DNA of 64,000 nucleotides from Hydnum rufescens UP504 (lineage: Eukaryota; Basidiomycota; Agaricomycetes; Cantharellales; Hydnaceae): assembly GCA_014904985.1 (NCBI GenBank), contig MU128954.1, positions 177,637 to 241,636 of the forward strand, read 5' to 3'. The notes beneath the pieces are model-generated. The model had not been told where the DNA came from, ran no database searches, and saw only the letters and a program-made list of their open reading frames with translations. Made by a program: the position numbers and the translations under genes. Positions 47,404-58,081 of the stretch are shown piece by piece (position 1 is the first letter of the stretch; every line of letters begins with the position of its first letter).

Positions 47404-48234
47404 TATGGAGAGCGGATGTATCCGAAAGGAAGGGGATGATGGCTGTGCCCTGATAGCTGTTCCGGACCCCGAACATTTAGGCGCCTAGAGCGTTATTGCT
47501 CAGGTGAATGTGTGCCTCGAAGCCCGTTTTTTTGCAGCCCATATGGCTTCAAGATCCAACAGAGTTCCACACTCAGCAAATTTTCCGCCACCAAACACAA
47601 GGATTTCCTTGAGTGACTCAACAGTGTACCGCTAAGTATCGGGTAGCGGCGACAAGCGCCAATCCCCGATTCCTAAGCCGGTCATCAGGGATAGTTTTCA
47701 TCAGTTGGTTTGTGTATGCTCAAGGTATGAAGACAGGGTTCAATTGAACTCATGAGGAGGAAGAAGGACGAAGGAGAAGAGAATATGGAGCTTAGCATCG
47801 AAGATGAAAAGAAGAACCATGTATACTACCCAAAGGCATACGTCCTAGGTCGCGTACAAATGTCGTGTGACAGTATGATACACTCAATGCATATGGCAAA
47901 ACGGCCATTACGTACCCCACTGCAGATGATCTGCCATGAACTATCCTCGCAGTGCAAGTTGGAACGCGAACGCCAGGAAGACAAGCTACGGATCGTACAA
48001 ATCGCCTTTGGCAGGCGGGAAGTTTCAACCCACACTCTTGAATATTAAAGAGAGGACGACGCGCAAAATGTGACCCAACGTCGACAATATCGCGAATTAA
48101 TCGACATAGACAAGAGTCACAAAGGAGTCCTACTATTTGCATGCTGCATATTCGCAGCCCCATGGAGCCCGAGAGACACCCACGATGGGGGACGTAAGGC
48201 ACTCCTCCAAAAAAGGATCATGGCGCACACAGTC
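47404..48234. other. Intergenic, SHE4 upstream region
   Basis: The She4-like gene's promoter is expected in the left part. Short frames at 47750-48200 are not supported as genes. Confidence 0.4.
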
Positions 48235-49090
48235 TCAGGAACAGTGAGAACCGTATCCAAGGTATCCCATTCGAAACGAGAAGGCGAAGCTGCATAATTT
48301 GACACTGTAAATTTTCCAATCACACACAACCTCGTCGCCCCAGATCGTAGGGAAGCAGCCGCAATCTGGAGCTTCGCCTCCAGACAGACCAAATTGGAGA
48401 GCATGGACACGACTCTTCTCAACAGGGGTCCAAGTCACGTACGACAAGCGAGAAGGATTCGGATCGGAGGTGTGCATGAGGAGGATTTGGGTCCGGCTCG
48501 ACCCAAATGATCCCTCAACGATGGGTTCGAAATCGACTATGGGAGAGGCAATGGGAAAGGGTAATGAGGCGATATTGAACCGCGACCATAATCGACCGGC
48601 TTGCGAGAGTAAAGCTTTCACGATCCATCCCCGCACCCGTAGCGGACTCTTCGACGAGGGAGCCCCCATGAACCCTGCTAATGGCTATTTCACTGAGAAG
48701 CACTAATTGGCTCACCATACGAGGGTGTTGAGTTTCCTAGAGGCAGCCGCCTGAACATGCCGGATCATAAGACCCATAATAATACGTGATGATGATGGTA
48801 GCGTCACCATGTCTGTCGTTTGACGGCGGGGTGGGTGGCCTGAGCAATGGTTCCTATGAAAAAAAAATAAGGAAAGGGACAAAAGGAGCGGCTGGACCCG
48901 CTCCTTTTGCACACAAGTGAATAGAAACTTACCTTATCGTAGCCAGCATTTCTGAACTAGAAAACTGGCGAGCAACGGTGTTCTGCAAAAGAAACAATCC
49001 CAGCACTTGAAGAAATACCAAATCAGGTAGCACTACCAAATTAGGTATTACTACCAAGTCAGGCAGCACAGCCCTGGACACCGGAAATGA
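48235..49090 (-). pseudogene. Type-B carboxylesterase relic
   Basis: Reading the minus strand, a hydrophobic leader (LVFLQVLGLFLLQNTVARQ) precedes MLATIR, a hairpin-bearing intron (48854-48932), and GTIAQATHPAVKRQ, which resembles the early SGTIxG...P block of the family. After a shift, NTLVW joins across a 42-nt intron to VHGGSLVEESATGAGMDRES and LASRSIMVAVQYRL, the oxyanion HGG loop and the QYRL strand. Next, in another frame, comes a C-terminal-like stretch, DFEPIVEGSFGSSRTQILL and SDPNPSRLSYVTWTPVEKSR. The expected GESAG nucleophile region and the rest of the middle are absent, so the gene is internally deleted. The family assignment is moderate. Confidence 0.45.
48854..48932 (-). repeat. 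Hairpin-bearing intron (79 nt)
   Basis: On the minus strand ATAAG|GTAAGT opens at 48932 and TTTTCATAG|GAACC closes at 48854. Inside is a perfect 12-bp stem CAAAAGGAGCGG/CCGCTCCTTTTG (48880-48891 with 48898-48909) with a 6-nt loop, then a T-rich run. Layout and stem core (AAAAGGAGC) are the same as hairpin B of the units at 253-816. Confidence 0.7.
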
Positions 49091-49479
49091 ATTCGGGCGC
49101 TCGTGACCCCAAAGATGCCCTTTCTTGTGTAAACATAAGAGTCGGGGATCGATGTGGATCCGCCCTACCGTCGCAAGAGTATCTGGATGGGCGGTACTCT
49201 TATGGAACGTTTGTTTCCGGGCGCATTCGATGCACATGAAGTCTCTCATTCGAGTCATTCGACAAAAGCCTGCACGGCGACCGTTGCGCTATCACGCGAG
49301 GTTGATGGCAGGTTAGTGGTGCTCTCTCTACCTGCTCTACCTGGGGCATGAAGAACAAATGGACCGTTGCCAGCTTCCTGACTGATATCCCATTGAATAT
49401 ATTTTACGTATATGATGTACCAATCTTGATCTCCACCACTATCTCTCTCTTTTATCTGTCCCTCGAACGTGAGGAAAGG

Positions 49480-51343
49480 ATGAGAGTGAAGATGTGTGCA
49501 ACATTCGCTCTGTCCGTGCTCTTCCTTCCCCCTGTTCTGGGCCAGAACAATAATGCTACCAACCCGATGCAGGTTCGCCTGGCATATGCTGGCAGCACTG
49601 GCATGACGATCTCTTGGAATACCTATTCACAACTCACGAACCCCGCGGTCAAATACGGTCTCTCTTCCAGTCTCAACCTGACATCCCCGGTCGGTGTCTC
49701 TATCACATACCCTTCCTCCTCCACCTACAACAACCATGCCAAAATCACTGGTCTCCTACCTGATACCCTCTACTATTACCAACCACAGCCTACGAACCTC
49801 ACCGCCCCATTCACATTCAGGACTTCTCGACTACCTGGAGATACCACTGCTTTCTCTGTGGCCCTGGTTGTTGACATGGGTGTGATGGGTTTTGGAGGTC
49901 TCAGTACGACTGTTGGAACTGGGGCTGCCAGCCCCCTCAGCCCCATCGACAATAATACTATCCAATCCCTCCGAGATCAGCCCGGCTTTGACTTCCTTTG
50001 GCATCGTATGTCATTTCTCCCTGTTCTTCTAGCTATCATACACTTATTTATGCATGCTATAGCCGGCGACATTGCTTATGCTGACTACTGGCTGAAGGAA
50101 GAAATCCAGGGCTATCTTCCCAATACCACCATCGCGGCGGGTATATGGTGTACGAGACTCTTCTTAATCGCTACTACGACGAGGTCATGTCAGTCTCGAG
50201 CCAGAAACCTTACATGGTTGGACCAGGGAACCATGAAGCAAACTGTGGGTTTTTTCCATAGGCGTCTTGCGTCCTCACGAACTTTTGTCTGCATTCGGTC
50301 TCTTGACTAGGTGACAATGGAGGGGGCCACGACCCGAAGCACAACATCACCTACACCGTTGACATTTGCGTCCCTGGTCAAACCAACTTCACTGGGTACA
50401 GGAACCACTTCCGCATGCCTAGTAACGAGTCTGGTGGCGTCGGCAATTTCTGGTATCGTCGACCGCTGCATCGTCACTCGAATTACGCGGTGCTAAAATT
50501 CAAGGCCTTTTTACAAGGTACTCGTGGGACCATGGTATGGCCCACTTCATCCAGCTGGATACCGAGACCGATCTTGGACATGGAATCATCGCACCAGACG
50601 AACCGGGAGGAGTCGACGAAGAGCACAGCGGTCCATTCGGAGGCTATATGAATGCCCAGATCGACTGGCTAGCCAGGGACCTTGCTACCGTCAACCGAAG
50701 CAAGACTCCTTGGGTGGTCGTAGGTAACCAATTCATCGCGCCTCCTTTGTCTATCCTCGTTGACTGTGTCCTTGTGTTTTCAGCTGGCCATCGACCTTGG
50801 TATGTCAGTACCCCAAATGACAGTAGTTCGATTTGCTGGGACTGCAAAAACGCCTTTGAACCTCTTTTCCTTCAATACTCCGTCGACCTCGTGCTTAGCG
50901 GCCACGTTCATGTGTATCAGCGTAACGATCCGCTGAACAACAGCGTTGCGGACCCGAATGGCTTAAATAATCCCAGGTCTCCATGGTACATCACGAACGG
51001 TGCTGGTGGACACTATGACGGTCTCGACGCGCTCCAGGTTCCGCTGCAATCCTTTGCCAAGGTGGCGATCAACGATACCTACGGCTGGTCGCGGTTGACA
51101 TTCCACAATTGCTCACACTTGACACACGAGTTCGTCGCGAGCAGGAATGGAAGCGTTATCGACTCTGCGACGCTATTCAAGGATCACGGCTGTAGTGCTT
51201 TGGTTCAGGTGAACGCGACCACAACAGCATCTGCCTCCATCCCATCGAAGAAGTCATCTGCGACGGCGTTGGTGGCTGGAGTAGGCTTGACTGTGGTGGG
51301 ATTCGCCGTCACGGTTGTCTTTGGGATGCCGATCCTCTTGTGA
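49480..51343 (+). CDS. Purple acid phosphatase, secreted or GPI-anchored
   Basis: A binuclear metallophosphatase that releases phosphate from organic esters outside the cell. The start at 49480 gives a signal peptide, MRVKMCATFALSVLFLPPVLG. An N-terminal fibronectin-like domain (QVRLAYAGSTGMTISWNTYS) follows. Metal-ligand motifs appear in order: VVDMG (usually GDMG), GDIAYADYW, GPGNHE, AGHRPWY and SGHVHVYQR (usually YER). The last two are joined by removing an intron, GTAACC...TTCAG, after TPWVVVG. Introns also interrupt after FDFLWH and after GNHEANC. Many N-glycosylation sequons (NNTI, NRSK, NNSV, NCSH) fit secretion. The C-terminus, Ser/Thr-rich then SATALVAGVGLTVVGFAV, looks like a GPI signal or a membrane anchor. 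The Gly-to-Val change before DMG is unusual. Confidence 0.85.
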
Positions 51344-52707
51344 AATGGCGTACGCCAGAGACACGTGCACTGGGAAAATGGCTTGTTATCTATGCTATTG
51401 TGTCTTGCCCCCTATACCGTGCCATTCTCGCTCCCCTGTGGCGGGCCTCGGCCCCTGGAACTCAAAAATAATTATTGAGGGTTCCTTTATGCCCGCACGG
51501 CCCGACCGATCCCTACACCAACGACTCATTTGACTCATTCTCCAAGAACCGGCCTTGTTAGATACATCTCCCGCGATACTTCTCCAGCTGCAATTCGTCT
51601 GGGCTTCACACATGCGAACGTCCTTGCTGAGGGTGCGTTGTGTTTGTTGGCACTGGTTGATCAACAACAGAACCACTCATGGAAGACATACCGGAAGGCC
51701 TAGGTGTGCGTGACTGCGCGTAGCATTCCTGAACAATGTTGTCGGAAAAATTCACTCCAGAATGTTCACCCATCCTGTAATCATAGGAAATAGTGCCTCA
51801 AATGAAGTGCACACATTGTGGCCTAGTTTTTATTGAAAAAAATGAAGACAACAAAATAATAGCCTCGCAGGCAATAATGCATGAACACATTCCATGGCAC
51901 AATAGCTACTAATGCTGCCTGCATGGCTGCCTGCAAGGATTCAGCGTTCCGGCCGGTGTATCGAATTCTTTGTTATTTTCAAATCTCCGTTCACGGAAGA
52001 TTGGTGAGTCACAGAGTTTGCATCTTGCTTCCGTTTCAAGGGTGAAATGGCTTCAACTGGTTAGACCGGTTGCTGCATATTACTAAGTATTCGCTCGCAC
52101 AGCAAAATTCTCATCAACCATTGTCGCAATCTGTACTTCGTATCTCCGCGGAATCTTCGGTAGCAGAGATAGGGGGTGATATAGAGGTGATACAGGGGAC
52201 GGAAAAATCCGGATGCGTCAGACATTCAGGGGTCCTGTTATTCCTGAGAGAGAGGTACTACACAGTGGGGAAGAGACCAATGGAAGTGGGACATGAACAA
52301 GCATACAAATGGTTAGGAACAATGGTAACGATGATCACGTGGGCAGATGCACAGCTTTTGGCAATTTGGTACTGATCCGCGGAATTTACTGCACACCTCG
52401 ATTCGTGCAATGGCCGCCGATGATCCATCAGGCAGCCGGCGGCGATGGAAAAACCGTGAATCCGAGGAGCGACTAAAAGAGTGTAGGTCGCTTTTTCTTC
52501 GAAACCTTGGCCAGACCGTGCATCAACGGGGTCCATTTTAATATCAATGTGTTGTGCTTTCAGGCTTCCTTAACAAGGCAGCCCCTTGAAGTGCCATTAA
52601 ATCGTATCAGAAGGGTATTTCCAGAATCTCGTATGGGGGACTAGCGCCCATAAAGAGCTCGAGGAGGACATGGCATGTGCTAGCTAGATTTGTACACTAG
52701 TGGCACA
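51344..52707. other. Intergenic, no gene seen
   Basis: Short frames only, on both strands. No repeat or RNA element could be supported. Confidence 0.45.
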
Positions 52708-55189
52708 TTAACTGATTAGGATCCAAGTACGATTCAAGTAAATTGGCCAAGGATCTATATGAAAAAACTCCACAACGGGAAATGAATGCATGAACCCAAA
52801 ATGGACCGTGATGAGGAAAGAAACCAGCTCAGAGTTGCAGGACTTATCGCATCCAGTATAGCACTGTATGTAGAAACGCCTGATTCCTTGAGACCCGCCT
52901 GAGGCAAGCGTAATGCCTCTTAAAGATCTGCAGGAAGTGGAAGCGAGAACAGAGATGCGATGCGATGGATGTAGACCACTGTAGTCACAAAGGGATGAAT
53001 AACTGCACGATTCTTCAGCCAGATGGCACGTACTAAGAGAAGGATAGTAGCCGACAAGTTCAGAGAGAACATGGAGCATCACGTCCAAGTCTTCCTGTGC
53101 TCTACGAAGCAGAAGAGCCTGGTCGGGGCAACAGGGAGGGTCATTCCTTCGGATCTCCCTTACCAAGACTTCCGCACCGCTATACCAGGTGCCCTATCAC
53201 AGAGGCAAAAATACGTGAGGACGTCACTGATTCCCGCCAACGGAAACGACTCACTCCCAGGCAGATGTGCGCATATAGGACAGGCAAGGATTTTACACAC
53301 CTCGCAATGTTAGCCATTGCCCTCGCGGCCTCTAAGCACTTTGCATATTCAGAAGCATCGTTGTTCGCATCGATATCATGCAGAGTTATGGCCGCCGATA
53401 GAATCGTGTTCTTAACGAGAAATAGCGTCGGGTGGATCACTTGGTTCGTGCGTGATTCAGCGGAGGGTTCGCCGCCACCAGCGTCTTCTAGAGATTCGCG
53501 TAGGCCGTAGAGATCCGGCATCGAAAGTTGAAATCGTGTAAGCGCATTGTTGATAGACAGGCGAGTTGTCCAGAATGCGTCTCCCGGGGAACGTTCTAAA
53601 AAGGGGACAATATGGTATTATAAAGGCGAGTATCCGATGCTGACAGGGAGGTTCATACCCCTTGCCAGATGAGACGTGTACAAGGTGCGGTCTATAAGGG
53701 CATAACACTTTGCCCGTAGGGAGAGAAATGAATCATTGGTGACATTTGTCGATTGCGTCCCATGGATAAATAATTCATTGATGGATCCTCGGGGCCAATT
53801 CGCAGGTGAATAATCCTGGACAATCCATATTCATGAGCCACTGGTATTGATGGGAAGCCCAAACGCGTACTACTTTCAAATCAGCCCAAGACCTCGGCCA
53901 GACGGTTGTGATAATCTACGGGAGGTATCAACATATGCATCGATGAATGGGCCGGGAAATGCACCTCTCTTTCCTCGCCCCATACGCCTGGCGGGAGAGC
54001 CGACCCAAGAGAGATTAGCCGATCAAGAATATATATTGCCCACCACAAATTAATGCGTTCTGCAATGTGAAAAAGATCTCGTGGTGGTCCAAGGAGCCCA
54101 GTGTATTCCATATGCGCAGCAGGATTCGATATTTCATGCAGTTCACAAGCAATAGCAAATCTCGTTATGCCTGAAGTGCGCCAGAATCTGAATCTGAAGT
54201 TCATCATGACTTTCCGCATTACTCACTGGAAGATATATTGTGCGCCTGCATGATGCACCCATTTTTTATCCAGTACCATCCCAAGATAGCAGATGCCCAG
54301 AGGAAATGCTCCAGCCGATCAACGAAAGCGAGGGATTGATTAAGGTGCTCTCGTGCTCGATCGAGGAAGATCCTTTCGTGTCTTCTTACTTCGGGCCCTA
54401 GGCACGAACAAGCACCAAGAAATATGGCGTTTAATAAAGCTGGGTGCAAGCTCTGGGGATTTGAAGATGGTAGCGCTATAGAAAAAATCGGTTAAGGATG
54501 AGTGGCAACCGTGGACCACGGGCGAAGAAACAAACCCATCGCTTCCTCCAGCCTCTGGGGATTTAGATCGAAGTTAAACTGGTCGCGATAAGGTAAGAAG
54601 ATGGCAAGGCTTTGTGATGAGATGAGGTCAATATATGTGGTAGCGATCTAGGGGATCATTTTCCTCACAGCTTGGAGCGAAGACACGGATTGAGTTCTGA
54701 CTTTTCATCCCATATATGCAATCGTGAAATGATCAGCGCCCTCGAGACACCACACACGTACGGACCCTGAGCAGGCTGAAGCTTCAGGCACTCTCCCGGC
54801 GCAGTTTCTTGAGAGGACTGAGATACCCTGGGCTGGCAAGCTAACAGCGGATCAATTTTAGCGGGCTTGACCGTCGCACCAGGGGCAAGCAAAGGATTGG
54901 ACCAAGATGCGGTGCTGTAGCTGGCAGTGGCTGCTTCGACTCGTCGGATTTCCTCCTCTAATCGTCGTATTTTCTCTTCCAGTCTCCGTGTTCGAGATAG
55001 AGGGGGAGCGAAGTCGCACGTTCTGCGATGGCGCAGACATTGCCCACAGGAGGGCTTCTCGGCATCACATTTCTGCGGAGTCGGGTCTGAAGGTTAGTGG
55101 CCAAGCCAGAATGGAATCGTACATACAATCTTGTGCTGTCTACACATGAGACATGCCTCGCCGTGGGGCAGTGGACCAGCGTTACTCAT
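52708..55189 (-). CDS. Zn2Cys6 transcription factor 1
   Basis: A fungal binuclear-cluster regulator. Start 55189 (MSNAGPLPHGEACLMCRQHK), then an intron, then KCDAEKPSCGQCLRHRRTCD: together the six cysteines of the Zn2Cys6 cluster. A short coiled coil (RRLEEKIRRLEEEIRRVEA) for dimerisation follows. The fungal-specific regulatory domain is recognisable in later exons: SLHPALLNAIFLGACSC, AREHLNQSLAFVDRLEHFLW, DLFHIAERINLWWAIYILDR, then VKNTILSAAITLH and LRRAQEDLDVMLHVLSELVG. The C-terminal limit (about 52708-53000) and several introns are uncertain, and it may be partly degraded. Paralogous to the gene at 62236. Target genes are unknown. Confidence 0.65.
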
Positions 55190-56527
55190 AGTACTGGGGA
55201 TTGACTTGGAGCTGGTCGCAGGTGATTATTATTATGGGTTGGCGCCAAACTGTCGGTGGTTTATATCTCTGGAAGTTTAGTCAGCATCCCCAATTGGTTA
55301 GCTCCTTAGAGGCGTTTTTTAAGATTCCGTTACTGGTGATGGAGACAGGCGCTGTGGGCGCGTTAAGCCCAATATTACTGCAAGTCCATTAATTGTGCCA
55401 ATTCACAATATTCGCAAGTGGCAGTCGCTCCACTCGTTTAGAATTAGGCCTTTACTGTTCCCCCTTCTGTCGTACCATGTGTCGTATGTTCTCCGCGGGA
55501 TGGAAAGCCCTAATTCCACGTAAGGAAAATCCACAGGACAGTCAAGTGTCCTCGCCACATCCAAGGATCTCGCCTGTGATCAGTCAGAAATTCCCATGTT
55601 GATGCGCGTCTACGATGCAAACTGTACTATACCGCACTACGCTCGCGACTGAGCCCACAAGGAATAAATATCTGATGTGTTCAGCGTGACTCAAGATGTT
55701 GCCTGGTTACGAAACGGGGTCCTACTAGCTCCCATCCGTGAGAGTCGCGATAGGCGGAGACGGTGGCGAGGTAGCGGTCGGCGAAGACAACTCAACCTTG
55801 CTCGCGTAAGTCCTGTTGAGTAATCGAATGAAATTACTTTCTAGCATCAATGTATTAGTATATGAGGAAACTAATGCACCTGGGCAAACTGAATTACTGC
55901 TTCAAGTGTACTCGTCAGATCCACTCTTGGCGATAGATAATTACTACGTTTTATGTGGAACATGACTTGCAACAACGGATAGAAGTGACCGAGGCCGACG
56001 GCCATCTGATTAGGCCTAGCCAGGCTTCAGCACTTTCAAATTCATGTACTGACGCGGAAGCTGCCCAGACGTTTCTATCTGGAGCTCATCGGTGACATAC
56101 ACAGGAGTGTCTCGCAACAATCAAATTTGCAAGGCACGAGACTCCTGGGGCCACAACTGTTTGGGTAGTAGGGCCCTTTGTAGTGATCGGAAACGCAACG
56201 GCGTCGTCGTGAACCTATGAGTGCTGTGTGGCCTGTAGGATGTCCATGTTCTCTACATTCCCACATTAGTTTGACAACTATTCCAGGTTTGGTATACTAG
56301 TACTGTATATCCATAATTTAATTCAAGTCGATTACAGCTGACGACCATCACCGGAGACAGCCTATGCAAAGATAGTGGGAGCTATCCCTAACCGGGAAAC
56401 CACTTGAACCACGTGTAACCAGATCAAGCTGACCTTCGCTAGCTTGGTCTTGTTACGAGAGTGGTGCGAGACTCGATCTATTATAGTACAGCATGGGTCC
56501 GACGGCAATATCCGTTCCAGCATCAGA
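55190..56527. other. Divergent intergenic
   Basis: About 1.3 kb between the divergent starts of the regulator and the HAD phosphatase. No gene was supported. Confidence 0.45.
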
Positions 56528-57768
56528 ATGGCACCCATCAGACTTTCGAGCGAAGGCGCGTATCAAAGTTTGATCGACAACTACGACACTTTTATGTTCG
56601 ATTGTGATGGTGTTCTCTGGCATGGAGACCAGCTCGTTCCTGGCATACGCCAAGTGCTTGCCCATCTACGCGCTCATAGTCGGCATCTAGTCTCTTGCTG
56701 TTACATAACATCGTCTTGAGGATGCTATTGTGATCTAGATAAGCATATCATATTCGTCACGAACAATGCCACAAAGTCGCGCCGGAACTACAAAAAGAAG
56801 TTTGACCAGCTCGGTGTGCAGGCCGAGGTGGTGAGTTTGTGTCAACACCAGAGATGCCGTGCCGTCACCTATCTATCCGAAATCGATCCTAAATAGAACG
56901 AAGTCTTTGGATCTGCCTATGCTTCTGCGGTGTATCTTTCCACTGTTGTCAAGCTGCCAAAAGACCGAAAAGTATACGTTATTGGTCAAGATGGGCTTGA
57001 AGAGGAGCTGAGAGACGAGGGTGTAACGTATATCGGTGGTACAGTACGGTCTCTCTTTATCCGGGAGTCAGACAGGATCGCCCTATGGTTCTCTTGTATC
57101 GTGTAGGACCCACAGGACAATACTTCCAAGCCCTTCAAACTGGAGGACTTTGAACTCGATCCAACTGTCAGCGCCGTTCTCTGCGGGCTCGACACTGCCA
57201 TCAATTATACCAAGCTCTCCAAGGCAATGCAATATCTCATACGGAATCCAGGTTGTCTTTTCCTCGCCACCAATGAAGACCCAACGTTTCCTGCGTCAGG
57301 TGGGTATCTCCCAGGGGCTGGATCTATCAGTGCCCCGCTCCGATATGCTCTCCGACGTGATCCCATAAGTATTGGGAAACCAAATGCCACGATGCTTGAC
57401 TGTATCAAGGCCAAGTGCGTGGGCCTCCGAAATGTTCGACATCTATGGTTTGCGTACTTACTATGGATGTCAATATTATGTTTAGGCACCACTTCGATCC
57501 AGCCCGCACGATCATGATAGGGGATCGTCTGGATACTGATATCCTCTTCGGGAAGCATGGTGGAGTTAGTACGCTCCTAGTCCTCACAGGTACATTTCAG
57601 GCACTTGTGGCCTGATTATCTTGGAGGGGCCCACTCTAACTGACCCCATCAGGAGTTACTACTGAAGAAGAGGTTTCTGCACCGAATCCATCTCCCATTA
57701 TCCCCGACTATATATTGCAATCACTCGGCGATTTGGCTGTCCTCACTGGGGAAGAGATCAGAATTTGA
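56528..57768 (+). CDS. PHO13: HAD-IIA phosphatase, PHO13 / phosphoglycolate phosphatase type
   Basis: A cytosolic phosphatase that hydrolyses p-nitrophenylphosphate in vitro and, in characterised homologues, clears 2-phosphoglycolate and related toxic side products. The start at 56528 gives [20 protein letters not shown], then HAD motif [14 protein letters not shown] (nucleophile Asp and the second Asp). Motif II is [13 protein letters not shown] after an intron ending TCTAG. The C2 cap includes [20 protein letters not shown] and [15 protein letters not shown]. Motif III Lys is in [12 protein letters not shown], and motif IV is [13 protein letters not shown]. It ends [15 protein letters not shown] at 57768. 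About five introns; family blocks are intact. Confidence 0.88.
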
Positions 57769-58081
57769 GATGCGAGAGACTATGCGTGCCCGGCGCTAGA
57801 AATAGAAATTAGAATGGTGGCATGTTGTGGATTTATTCCATCTATGAATCGTAGAAGCTGTTGATTTTACAAGATACAGTACCACGAGGGAAACAGAATA
57901 ATACGTTCCAGTACTGTGAAGGAAATGCGAAAGTAACATAGAAATGCATGCGATAATGACTACATGTAAATAGGATCACCAGTAGAGACAGATGCCAGAG
58001 TACCGAACACAGAAGAAATCAAGAAAAACAGGATGCTGCATTCAAATAGTCCAAAACCGCAGTATAGAGTCTAATATCCGC
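57769..58081. other. Convergent 3' intergenic
   Basis: About 310 bp between converging ends of PHO13-like and ATG1. Nothing coding was seen. Confidence 0.5.

Noticed and set aside
47752..48202. Frames on both strands as small genes
   Set aside because: No recognised domain or conserved block; they lie between the She4-like promoter and the esterase relic.
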